From the NCBI GenBank assembly GCA_025358525.1, contig JANYJI010000060.1:1-36625 (forward strand): a stretch of DNA of 36,625 bases, read 5' to 3'. Below the pieces are notes generated by a model that was given only the letters and a program-made list of their open reading frames with translations, was not told the origin of the DNA and did no database searches. Below are positions 24,125-31,770 of this stretch, piece by piece; position 1 is the first letter of the stretch; each line of letters starts with the position of its first letter. The position numbers and the translations under genes were made by a program. The stretch is from Chloroflexota bacterium. Its GTDB lineage: Bacteria > Chloroflexota > Limnocylindria > Limnocylindrales > CSP1-4.

Positions 24125-24199
24125 GAGCCGGCTGTCGGCAGCTGAATACTTCGGGCTCGACCCGCGCGCCATTCGGCCGGCAGCGCGGGTTCTTGTTTG
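24125..24199 (+). terminator. Structured 3' region with intrinsic terminator after the small ORF
   Basis: The terminator stem ACCCGCGC (24160-24167) pairs with GCGCGGGT (24183-24190) and is followed by TCTTGTTT. Upstream are a GCTG-TCGG-CAGC tetraloop hairpin (24131-24142) and an enclosing GAGCC/GGCTC pair (24125-24129 with 24154-24158). It would end transcripts from amt or the small ORF before the convergent response-regulator gene. Confidence 0.65.
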
Positions 24200-24215
24200 A
24201 GAGCGCTCGCGCTGG

Positions 24216-24926
24216 CTACTCGGCTCCCTCCAGGCGGTAGCCGACGCCACGAACAGAGGTCGGGACGGCTGCGCCAGCCGCTGCGAGCTTAGAGCGCAGA
24301 CGTGCCAGGTGCGGCTTGAGCCACTGTGGGTCGGGGTTGGGTTCACCGGGCCAGCCCGCCGCGAGCAGCGACGCGTGCGAGACCACGTGGCCGGCAGACG
24401 CGACCAGAGACGCCAGCAGGCTGTACTCAATCCGGGTCAGCACGATCTCCGCGCCGCCTACCGCCGCCGTGTGGCGGCCGCGGTCCAGGACGACAGATCC
24501 CCAGCGCAATTCACCAAGGCCGCGGGGTTCGGCCTCGTTTCCGCGACGGCGCATGACCGCCCGGATGCGAGCCAGGAGTTCCTGTTTGCCAAAGGGCTTG
24601 ACGACATAGTCGTCCGCGCCGGTGTCCAGCGCTTCTACCTTGGCGCGCTCGTCGGCCTCGCCGGTCAAGACGATGATCGGCGTTTGAGATATCCGGCGGA
24701 TGGCCCGGCAGACCTCGACGCCATCGAGGCCGGGCATGGCTAGGTCGAGCAGGACGAGATCCGGCCGCTCCTCGCTGAAGCGCCGCAGAGCGGTGTTGCC
24801 ATCGTATGCGGTTACGACGCGGTGGCCGGCGCGACCGACCAGAGCCGACACGGCGCCCACCATGGCCGGCTCGTCGTCCACGACAAGGACCAGCAGGCTC
24901 GTCTCGCCTTGACCGTTCGCGTTCAA
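24216..24926 (-). CDS. OmpR/KdpE-family response regulator
   Basis: A 236-residue transcription regulator with a receiver domain (about residues 10-125) and a winged-helix OmpR-type DNA-binding domain (about 140-233). The receiver shows acidic VVDDEP, phospho-acceptor in LVLLDLAMPGLDG, the switch threonine in IIVLTGEAD and the lysine in YVVKPFGKQEL. The C-terminal part shows LTRIEYSLLASLVASAGHVVSHASLLAAGWPG and the recognition helix/wing LKPHLARLRSKL...SVRGVGYRL. The order and the VxxHxxLLxxxWG-like segment resemble KdpE. It starts 18 bases after the GAF kinase gene, its obvious cognate, and both follow argG on the same strand. Targets are unknown. Confidence 0.93.
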   Translation of the reverse strand: MNANGQGETSLLVLVVDDEPAMVGAVSALVGRAGHRVVTAYDGNTALRRFSEERPDLVLLDLAMPGLDGVEVCRAIRRISQTPIIVLTGEADERAKVEALDTGADDYVVKPFGKQELLARIRAVMRRRGNEAEPRGLGELRWGSVVLDRGRHTAAVGGAEIVLTRIEYSLLASLVASAGHVVSHASLLAAGWPGEPNPDPQWLKPHLARLRSKLAAAGAAVPTSVRGVGYRLEGAE

Positions 24927-24944
24927 CTGGGCCTCCCGCGCTGT

Positions 24945-26372
24945 CTACCCTGCCGGACCTGTCTCTGACATCACGTCTGTCTCCGGACCGGCCTTGCCGT
25001 TATCAGTTTGGCGCATCTCGGGCACCGCCACCATGAATCGACTACCGCCGTACCCGTTTGATTCCAACCAGACGCGTCCGCCCATTGCATCCATGAGCCT
25101 GTGGGCCGCGTAGAGACCGATTCCTGAGCCGCGCGGTCGGTTCGCGGTGCGGACGTAGGCATCGAAGACGGACTTCCACTCTGGCTCGGGGATGCCCGGC
25201 CCGTCGTCTGTGACGTAGACCTGGATCTCCCCGTTGGCCCGCCAAATTCCCACGCTGACGGAGCCGCCTTCGGGCGAGTACTTCACTTCGTTCTCGAAAA
25301 GGTGCTCGAGAACCTGGCGGAAGCGGCCCTCGTCGCCGATACCTAGCAGCTCGTCCCAAGTGCCTGTGCGACGAAGCGGGTGACCGCGGAGGAGGGGCGT
25401 CATCTCGCCGATCGTATCGTTGACGGCCCGGGCGATATCGAAGGGCACGCGAGCCAGGCCCGCCGCCAGGCCCTCGCCGCGCACAGACGCCAGGATCGAA
25501 TCGACCAGCCTATCCAGGCGGGTGACCTGGGCGATTGCTTGGGCGCGCCACTCATCGACTTGCTCGGGCATGGTGATCGCCGGCGGGACTCCAGCGGCGC
25601 AGTCCGACGAACCGCCGGCGGCATCTATGGCCGCGTCGGCCAGCAGGTCCACGTATGCCCGCACAACCGCCAGCGGCGTACGCAACTCGTGCGTGACCAC
25701 GGCCAGCAGCTCGGCCCTGGCTCCGTCGAGTGCGGTCAGTGTTTCGAGTTGCTCTTCCGCCTCGGCCTGCAGGCGTCCCTTCTCAACGATGCCGCCGAGC
25801 AGCGCGCCGATCGTGACCAAGAACTCGACCTCTTCGGACGAGAAAGTACGCGACTCGATCGCCTGGACATTGATGACGCCGGCTATCGAATCATTCCATG
25901 GCAACGGCACCGAGAGCATCGACACGAACTGCGACTGGTCGAAGCCCGGAACCCACTTGAAACGCGGGTCCACTCGAACGTCGGGCGACGCCACCGACCG
26001 TCCGATGAATGCCGCCAGGCCCGTCAGCCCTTCACCCACGGCGAGCGTGACCGAGCCGACCTGGTCGAGGTCGAGGCCATTGGTGGCGGCCAGCCGAAGT
26101 CGGGCGCCATCGCGCTCCATCAAGTAGACGGAGCAGACATCGACGTCCAGGGCGTCGGTGGTGCGGTCGACGATCGTCCGCATCAGCTCATCCCAGTTGC
26201 GGGCAGTGGTCAGCAACTTGGCGAACTCGTGCAGGAACGAGAGCTCACGCAGCTTCCGGCCCGCGTCGAACGGCGAGTCCACGTCGGGCCCGGTGACCCC
26301 GGTTTCGTCGGTAGGGCCTTCCGGCCCGCGGCGGGCCGTAGCAGGCGTCACGGGCTCGCTCGGGCTACCCAT
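24945..26372 (-). CDS. Soluble GAF-domain sensor histidine kinase
   Basis: A 475-residue kinase without a transmembrane segment. After about 35 flexible residues comes a linker helix, then a GAF domain (about 50-200; VDVCSVYLMERDGARLRLAATNGLD, GEGLTGLAA, SMLSVPLPWNDSIAGVINVQ), a short coiled coil, HisKA with the phospho-histidine in LLAVVTHELRTPLAVVRAYV, and HATPase with N-box HLFENEVKYSPEGG, G1 TDDGPGIP and G2 GSGIGLYAAHRL. The order fits cytoplasmic redox- or ligand-sensing kinases. It starts six bases after argG stops and is followed by an OmpR-family regulator, so it may be transcribed with the arginine genes. The GAF ligand is not deducible; no heme-type histidine is obvious. Confidence 0.92.
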   Translation of the reverse strand: MGSPSEPVTPATARRGPEGPTDETGVTGPDVDSPFDAGRKLRELSFLHEFAKLLTTARNWDELMRTIVDRTTDALDVDVCSVYLMERDGARLRLAATNGLDLDQVGSVTLAVGEGLTGLAAFIGRSVASPDVRVDPRFKWVPGFDQSQFVSMLSVPLPWNDSIAGVINVQAIESRTFSSEEVEFLVTIGALLGGIVEKGRLQAEAEEQLETLTALDGARAELLAVVTHELRTPLAVVRAYVDLLADAAIDAAGGSSDCAAGVPPAITMPEQVDEWRAQAIAQVTRLDRLVDSILASVRGEGLAAGLARVPFDIARAVNDTIGEMTPLLRGHPLRRTGTWDELLGIGDEGRFRQVLEHLFENEVKYSPEGGSVSVGIWRANGEIQVYVTDDGPGIPEPEWKSVFDAYVRTANRPRGSGIGLYAAHRLMDAMGGRVWLESNGYGGSRFMVAVPEMRQTDNGKAGPETDVMSETGPAG

Positions 26373-26377
26373 CTGCG

Positions 26378-27664
26378 CTACTTCACGCCGCTGGCCGGCG
26401 CGTCGTAGATCTGGGTCGGCAGGTTCTCGAGGAGTGGGTCCGTCCAGGTCCAGGCCGCGCCGTGGTGTCGGCCAACTGCTCCGTGCCGGGCCGCCTCTGT
26501 GCGTAGCGGCAGACCAAATATCTCGATGAACCCGACCGCGGCGGCGTGGTCGTATGTGTCGTCCGCCTCGTACGTAGCCAGCGACTTCTCATACAACGAG
26601 AGGGGGCTGCGCCGGCCGACGATGACGGCGTTGCCGTGGTCGAGCCGGACGCGGACATCGCCGCTGACGACGCGCTGGCTGCTGGCGGCGTAGGCGCGCA
26701 AGTCGCGATGCAGGGCACTGAACCACAGGCCGTCGTACGTGAGCTGGGCGACCTCGTCGGCCACGAAGCGGTTGAAACGGAGCGTGTCCTTGCTCAGCGT
26801 CAAACCTTCCAGGGCGCGGTGCGCCCGGTGGATGACAGTGGCCGCGGGCGCCTCGTAAATCTCGCGGCTCTTGATGCCGACGAGTCGGTCCTCCACGTGG
26901 TCCACTCGGCCCACGCCATGCGCGCCCCCCAGCACGTGGAGCTTCTCGACGAGCGCCACCGGATCGAGCCGGTCGCCGTCGAGTGAGACGGGCACGCCGC
27001 CCTCAAAACCGATCACGATCTCGACCGGATCGGGGGCCTTGGCCGGATCGACGGTCCACCTGTAGACGTCGTCGCGCGGACCCGTCCACGGATCCTCGAG
27101 CATGCCCGCCTCGATCGAACGGCCCCACAGGTTCACGTCAATCGAGTAGATCGATTCCTTGGACGTCGTGATCTCTATGTTGCGCGCCCTGGCGTACTCG
27201 ATCTCCTCTTCGCGGCTCAGGCCCATGCCGACCCGCATCGGGGCGATGACGGCCAGCGATGGATCGAGGGCGTGAGTTGCGACGTCGAAGCGGACCTGGT
27301 CGTTGCCCTTGCCGGTGCAGCCGTGGGCGACCGCGTCGGCGCCTTCCTTGTGGGCCACCTCGACTAGGAGCTGGGCGATAAGAGGCCGGGCCATGGCCGT
27401 GGCCAGGGGGTATACGCCTTGATACAGCGCCCCGGCCTGGACGTGCGGCCAGCAGAAATCGCGCACGAAGCGCTCGCGGCCATCGACGACGTAGGCGCGC
27501 ACGGCTCCGGCGCTGATGGCCCGCCGATCGACATCCTCCTTGAGCACGCCTCCGCCCAGGTCAACGGTCAGGGTCACGACTTCAGCGTCGTACTGCTCGC
27601 GCAACCAGGCGATGGCGACCGAGGTGTCGAGTCCACCGGAATAGGCGAGCACTACTTTCTTCAT
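26378..27664 (-). CDS. argG: Argininosuccinate synthase
   Basis: ArgG joins citrulline and aspartate using ATP to form argininosuccinate. The 428-residue protein begins MKKVVLAYSGGLDTSVAIAWL, the PP-loop ATP site, and has HGCTGKGNDQVRF, the citrulline/aspartate-binding signature. The central KESIYSIDVNLWGRSIEAGMLEDPW and the tetramer-region GGAHGVGRVDHVEDRLVGIKSREIYEAPAA are as expected. The C-terminus carries about 30 extra residues with a His/Gly-rich segment (HGAVGRHHGAAWTW). The start overlaps the argR stop (ATGA), so translation is coupled. With argH on the other strand the last two steps of the pathway are both in the window. Confidence 0.97.
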   Translation of the reverse strand: MKKVVLAYSGGLDTSVAIAWLREQYDAEVVTLTVDLGGGVLKEDVDRRAISAGAVRAYVVDGRERFVRDFCWPHVQAGALYQGVYPLATAMARPLIAQLLVEVAHKEGADAVAHGCTGKGNDQVRFDVATHALDPSLAVIAPMRVGMGLSREEEIEYARARNIEITTSKESIYSIDVNLWGRSIEAGMLEDPWTGPRDDVYRWTVDPAKAPDPVEIVIGFEGGVPVSLDGDRLDPVALVEKLHVLGGAHGVGRVDHVEDRLVGIKSREIYEAPAATVIHRAHRALEGLTLSKDTLRFNRFVADEVAQLTYDGLWFSALHRDLRAYAASSQRVVSGDVRVRLDHGNAVIVGRRSPLSLYEKSLATYEADDTYDHAAAVGFIEIFGLPLRTEAARHGAVGRHHGAAWTWTDPLLENLPTQIYDAPASGVK

Positions 27665-28224
27665 CGAGGGGCCTCCGAATGCGCGACCCGGCCAACAGCC
27701 GGGCTAGGTCGACCGTTAGGCAGCGACGCAGCCCCGGCCGGTTGATAGCTACCGAAATGGACCAGCCACCGCTCGAGGGCGGCCTCGGTCTCGAAGAGGA
27801 CGAGTAGAGTGTTGTCGCCGGCAAGGGTGCCGACCTGCTCCTGCAGGCTCGATTGGTCGATCGCCTGAGCGATCGCGCCGGCCGAACCCGGCGTGGCGAG
27901 GAGCACCAAGCTGAGTCCACTGCGTCCAACCCGGACCGGGATGTCCTCCAGGAGTCGGTGGAGCCTCGAGTCGTAGAGGTTGCCGGTGGCGGCGGTTTCG
28001 GGCGTGGCATACACGTGTCGGTCGGCGCGCGGCACCTTAACCAGCCCGAGCTCGGACGCGTCACGACTAACGGTCGCCTGAGTGACCTCGAATCCGGCCC
28101 CTCGAAGCAGCTCCACGAGCTCCTCCTGGCTGCCGATAGGCGAGCGGTTCACGAACTCCAGGAGCATCCGCTGTCGGCGCTGCTTGGCGTTGGCCCCGCT
28201 GCCGTTGAGAACCATGGCTGCCAT
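27661..28224 (-). CDS. argR: Arginine repressor ArgR
   Basis: ArgR is a hexameric arginine-responsive DNA-binding protein that represses arginine synthesis genes. The 187-residue product has an N-terminal winged helix with the family phrase VTQATVSRDASELGLVKVPR (about 48-67) and a C-terminal arginine-binding/oligomer domain with VGTLAGDNTLLVLFETE. A tail of about 28 residues after the usual end is unusual; typical ArgR is about 150-165 residues. The ATG at 28224 follows the argB stop by three bases, and the stop overlaps argG. It sits inside the operon it probably controls, and an ARG box is present in the argC promoter. Confidence 0.95.
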   Translation of the reverse strand: MAAMVLNGSGANAKQRRQRMLLEFVNRSPIGSQEELVELLRGAGFEVTQATVSRDASELGLVKVPRADRHVYATPETAATGNLYDSRLHRLLEDIPVRVGRSGLSLVLLATPGSAGAIAQAIDQSSLQEQVGTLAGDNTLLVLFETEAALERWLVHFGSYQPAGAASLPNGRPSPAVGRVAHSEAPR

Positions 28225-28227
28225 CCG

Positions 28228-29025
28228 CTAGAGGGTGCCGGCCGAGGCTTCGTTCGCCCCACGCGCGGCCGTGATCCGAGTCCCAAAGGTCGGATCGGTG
28301 AGGGCTCGGGTCAGGGCGTGCGGGTCGGCCGAATCGGCGATGACGGCCTCGGCGCCGGGCCAGTTGACGGCCCCCAGGGCGGCCCGGATCTTGGGCACCA
28401 TCCCGCCCCGGATAATGCCCTCCGCAATCAGTTGCTCGGCCTGGTCCGCGGTCATGGTCGAGAGCTTCTGACCGGCCGCGTTCCGGACTCCGTCCACGTC
28501 GGTCATGAGCACTAGCTGGCGGGCGCCCAGGCCAGCCGCGATGCCGGCCGCCGCGTCATCGGCGTTGACGTTGCAGACGATGCCCTGCTCGTCGCGAGCG
28601 AGCGGCGCCACGACAGCCACCTGGCCGGCTACGAGCAGCTGATCGAGGAAGTCGCGCCGAAGGCCGACAACATGGGCCACAAGCCCCAGGCCGGGCACGC
28701 GCTCGGCGATCATGAAGCCGCCATCCACGCCACTGAGACCGACGGCGTCGACGCCACGGTCGCGCAGATCCGACACTAGCTCGGAGTTGACCACGCCTCG
28801 CAGAACGGCCGCGGCGACCTCCAGAGCTGCCTGGTCGGTTACGCGAAGACCGCCCTCGAACTTGCTCTGTACGCCCAGTCGTTCGAGCCATTCGGTGATG
28901 CGCTTGCCGCCACCATGGACGAGGACGACGGGACGCCCGCGAGCGACGGTCGCGACCTCGTCGAGAATGTGCGCCTGATCGGCGAGCGTTGTCCCGCCGA
29001 GTTTGAGGACGAGGACTTCGCTCAC
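28228..29025 (-). CDS. argB: Acetylglutamate kinase
   Basis: ArgB phosphorylates N-acetylglutamate, the second step of the acetylated arginine pathway. The 265-residue amino-acid-kinase-fold protein begins VLVLKLGGTTLAD with the nucleotide-binding lysine, then VVLVHGGGKRITEWLERLGVQSKFEGGLRVTD, the N-acetylglutamate-binding region, VVAPLARDEQGIVCNVNADDAAAGIA, and LMTDVDGVR with IRGGMVPKI near the C-terminus. The length fits the non-allosteric or weakly allosteric short form. The GTG at 29025 overlaps the argJ stop as GTGA. Because argJ is present, the acetyl group would be recycled. Confidence 0.95.
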   Translation of the reverse strand: MSEVLVLKLGGTTLADQAHILDEVATVARGRPVVLVHGGGKRITEWLERLGVQSKFEGGLRVTDQAALEVAAAVLRGVVNSELVSDLRDRGVDAVGLSGVDGGFMIAERVPGLGLVAHVVGLRRDFLDQLLVAGQVAVVAPLARDEQGIVCNVNADDAAAGIAAGLGARQLVLMTDVDGVRNAAGQKLSTMTADQAEQLIAEGIIRGGMVPKIRAALGAVNWPGAEAVIADSADPHALTRALTDPTFGTRITAARGANEASAGTL

Positions 29026-30413
29026 GTCGTGTACTCCGCGTTCTCGATTACATATTGCTCAGTCAAGTCGCAGCCGAAGGCCTCGCCCACGCCGTCGCCG
29101 AGGCCAAGGTGGAGGCGGATCAGAACCTCTGGAGACTCCATTGCCTGGCGGACCGCAATGCGGTCGAAGGGCAGGGGAGCGCCGTCGAAAACGAGGGTTC
29201 CGGCGATGGCGATTCGGAGCTTGTCGACGTCTAGCTCCGGCGCGCGACAGGCTCGCGGAGCGGCCGCGGTGCGGTGCAGGCCAGCGGCCTCCAAAAGTTG
29301 CTCGTCGGGGAGGCGGGCATTGCCGGCAGCGCTCGCTACCCGGCCCCAGTTGGGATCGCGACCGTGGACGGCGGCCTTAAGGAGGCTGCTGCTGACCACG
29401 GATCGGGCGATTGCTCGGGCGTCGTAGTCGTCTGCCGCCCCGCTTACCTGGCAGGTGATCAGAGTCGAGGCGCCTTCGCCGTCGGCCGCCTGCTGGCGGG
29501 CGAGCGAGCGAGCCACGGCCTCGATCGCGTTGCTCAGCAGAATGGCTTCGTGGCTGACTTGGGCGGCAGACGCCTTCGACGCGCCCGAGGCCAGCAGGAA
29601 CACCGTGTCGTTGGTGCTGGTGTCACCGTCGACGCTGATCTGATTCCACGTCCGCTGCACGATCGGGGCCAGGATGGAGTGAAGAATGGCAGGCGCAACG
29701 CTGGCGTCGGTCAGGATGACGCCCAACATCGTGGCCATGCGGGGGTGGATCATGCCTACGCCCTTGGCGATGCCCGAGACGGTGACCTTGACCGGAGCGC
29801 CGTTCGGGCCCGGCATCTCGATGGCGGCGGTGGCGAGCTTGACTTTCGTGTCCGTGGTCATCATCGCCACGGCCGCGGCCTGAAGGCCCTCGTCTGTTGC
29901 TGCCAGGGCAGGAACCAGTCGCGCCAGCCCCTCCTTGACCTTGGAGACCGGCAGCCGCAGCCCGATCACGCCGGTGGAGAGGGCCAGGGTCCGTTCCGGC
30001 GTGGTCTGAAGCAGTTCGGCCAGGGCTTTGCTCACCGCACCCTGGTCCGCGTCTCCCTCAACGCCTGTGGCCGCGTTCGCAGAGCCGGCCGTGGCGACGA
30101 CCGCATCGGCCCAGCCGAACTTGCCGCCCCCAGTCGTCTCGGTGGCGTTGAGATGCGCACGCGAAAGCCGGATAGGCGCGGCAACGACCTGATTGCTGGT
30201 GAAGACCGCGGCCACGGCTGCCGAGTCCCCGGTCGTGGCGATGACGCCCAGATCCGGCCGCCCTGAGGGTTTGATGCCGGCCGCAAGCCCGCCTGCCCGG
30301 AACCCGCCCGGCATGACAGCTCGTTCCTCTACTACAGGCAGCGCGATGGGCAGCGGCGCGAGATCGCCGGAGTGTGGCTTGTCTGATGCGGCGCGCTGCG
30401 AGCCTGGATGCAT
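29022..30413 (-). CDS. argJ: Glutamate N-acetyltransferase / ornithine acetyltransferase ArgJ
   Basis: ArgJ transfers acetyl from acetylornithine to glutamate, closing the arginine cycle. The 463-residue precursor includes KGVGMIHPRMATMLGVILTD, where the family autocleaves in front of the threonine of MATML to give alpha and beta chains. The N-terminal part has PGGFRAGGLAAGIKPSGRPDLGVI and AAVFTSNQVVAAPI; the C-terminal part has DGDTSTNDTVFLLAS and AAVHGRDPNWGRV, all characteristic. About 35 residues precede the conserved start. AGGGA lies about 11 bases before the ATG at 30413. The 97-base gap from argC contains a 12-base tandem repeat. No argA-type synthase or argD is seen in this window. 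Confidence 0.96.
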   Translation of the reverse strand: MHPGSQRAASDKPHSGDLAPLPIALPVVEERAVMPGGFRAGGLAAGIKPSGRPDLGVIATTGDSAAVAAVFTSNQVVAAPIRLSRAHLNATETTGGGKFGWADAVVATAGSANAATGVEGDADQGAVSKALAELLQTTPERTLALSTGVIGLRLPVSKVKEGLARLVPALAATDEGLQAAAVAMMTTDTKVKLATAAIEMPGPNGAPVKVTVSGIAKGVGMIHPRMATMLGVILTDASVAPAILHSILAPIVQRTWNQISVDGDTSTNDTVFLLASGASKASAAQVSHEAILLSNAIEAVARSLARQQAADGEGASTLITCQVSGAADDYDARAIARSVVSSSLLKAAVHGRDPNWGRVASAAGNARLPDEQLLEAAGLHRTAAAPRACRAPELDVDKLRIAIAGTLVFDGAPLPFDRIAVRQAMESPEVLIRLHLGLGDGVGEAFGCDLTEQYVIENAEYTT

Positions 30414-30428
30414 AAGATGCGGGTCCCT

Positions 30429-30464
30429 TTCGACTGGGCGTTCGACTGGGCGTTCGGCTGATGG
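30429..30464. repeat. 12-base tandem repeat between argC and argJ
   Basis: TTCGACTGGGCG occurs twice without a gap (30429-30440, 30441-30452), followed by a diverged third unit TTCGGCTGATGG. It lies about 15 bases upstream of the argJ start in the operon. Confidence 0.75.
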
Positions 30465-30510
30465 GTCGGCTGTCGCGCCGGACTCCAGCCCGGCGGCGCA
30501 GCCTCAGCTG

Positions 30511-31662
30511 TTAGGGCGCGATCGGGTAACCCTCGAGGCCGGTCGTCTCGGGCAGACCAAAGACCACGTTGAGAGCCTGAACCGCCTGCCCGGCGGCTCC
30601 CTTGATGAGGTTGTCGATGACGCCGATGGCCAGGACACGGCCAGTGCGTGGATCCACGCGACACCACACTCGACACATGTTGCTGCCTAAGACCTGCTTG
30701 GTTGAGGGCGGGTCGGCCACGAACTGGACGAAGGGCTCGTCGCGGTAGGCTTCGGCGTACAGCGTGTCCAGCTCGTCCTGCGTCACCGGTCGGGTTGGCC
30801 GCACGTGACAGCTCGTCAGGATGCCTCGCGTCATGGGGATGAGGTGGGGCAGAAAGTCGACCATCGCCACGCCCGGATTCGCCTCACGGCTGGCAAGCGG
30901 GCCGCGCTCGCCCTGCTGCTGCAGCTCCTGCTCCATTTCGGCCGTATGGCGGTGGCTGAACATGGCGTAGGCCTTGACGCTCTCGTTGACCTCGGAGAAC
31001 AGGAGATCAGCCCTGGGCTCGCGACCCGCACCGGAGGCGCCACTCTTGGCGTCGACCACCAGGTCGGCGATAAGGCCGGCTCGGGCCAGCGGGGCGAGGG
31101 TCAGGATCGTGGCCGTGGGATAGCAGCCCGGCAGTCCGATGATCGTGTTTGGGCCGTCGACCGCAGCGCGCATCTGGTCTCGATGCAGCTCGGGCAGGCC
31201 ATACACGGCCTGAGCCAGCAGTTCGGGCGACGGGTGTTCGAACTTGTACCAGCGCGGGTAGTCGGCCGGGTCGTGGAGGCGGAAGTCAGGCCCAATGTCG
31301 AAGAGGGCGGATCCACGGGCCACGATATCGGCCGCCATTCCGGCCGCGATGCCGTGCGGCAGGGCCGTGAAGACGGCGTCGGCCTCGGGGATGGCCTGGT
31401 CGATGACGAGGCCCGATCCACTTAGGTGCGGGTGCGAAGCGGCGATCGGCTGGTGGTCGCGATTGCGGCCATACAGGCCCGCCAGCTTGACGTTGGGGTG
31501 GTTCAGTAGCAGTCGAACCAGCTCGCCCCCCGCGTAGCCCGTCGCGCCGATGATGCCAACCGTGATGGTTCGGCCGCCTGACCGGCTTCGCAAGGCCTTG
31601 GGTCCGGACTTATCTCTGGAAGTGGCAGCAGGAGTCTGGGGCGTGGATTGGGGCGCGGTCAT
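30511..31662 (-). CDS. argC: N-acetyl-gamma-glutamyl-phosphate reductase
   Basis: ArgC reduces acetylglutamyl phosphate to the semialdehyde with NADPH. The 383-residue protein has a Rossmann motif VGIIGATGYAGGELVRLL after an N-terminal extension of about 33 Ser/Thr/Lys-rich residues, LPHGIAAGMA, and the active-site cysteine in IIGLPGCYPTATILTLAPL. GASGAGR and FLPHLIPMTRGILTS mark the C-terminal domain. It is the first gene of argC-J-B-R-G. The ATG at 31662 lies nine bases from TATACT of a well-formed promoter, so the mRNA appears almost leaderless and the extension is probably translated. Confidence 0.96.
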   Translation of the reverse strand: MTAPQSTPQTPAATSRDKSGPKALRSRSGGRTITVGIIGATGYAGGELVRLLLNHPNVKLAGLYGRNRDHQPIAASHPHLSGSGLVIDQAIPEADAVFTALPHGIAAGMAADIVARGSALFDIGPDFRLHDPADYPRWYKFEHPSPELLAQAVYGLPELHRDQMRAAVDGPNTIIGLPGCYPTATILTLAPLARAGLIADLVVDAKSGASGAGREPRADLLFSEVNESVKAYAMFSHRHTAEMEQELQQQGERGPLASREANPGVAMVDFLPHLIPMTRGILTSCHVRPTRPVTQDELDTLYAEAYRDEPFVQFVADPPSTKQVLGSNMCRVWCRVDPRTGRVLAIGVIDNLIKGAAGQAVQALNVVFGLPETTGLEGYPIAP

Positions 31663-31671
31663 GGTAGGCAG

Positions 31672-31700
31672 AGTATACGGTCGTATGAATAGCTATGCAA
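31672..31700 (-). promoter_or_regulatory. argC operon promoter, probably leaderless
   Basis: On the minus strand: -35 TTGCAT (31695-31700), spacer of exactly 17 bases, -10 TATACT (31672-31677), then nine bases to the argC ATG. This is the best-formed promoter seen in the window. Confidence 0.75.
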
Positions 31701-31701
31701 C
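31684..31701. promoter_or_regulatory. ARG box (ArgR operator) overlapping the argC promoter
   Basis: TATGAATAGCTATGCAAC matches the ARG-box form (nnTGAATwwwwATTCAnn) with half-sites TGAAT and ATGCA around AGCT: nine of the ten half-site bases and two of four central A/T positions. It covers the -35 hexamer and spacer, so bound ArgR would block RNA polymerase. argR lies in the same operon. Confidence 0.7.
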
Positions 31702-31770
31702 TCGACCGCAAGGCCAGGAGAGCCTGCTCGCAATGCGCCGGAACTCGAGGGAGACCGAAACCGGCCCGCC

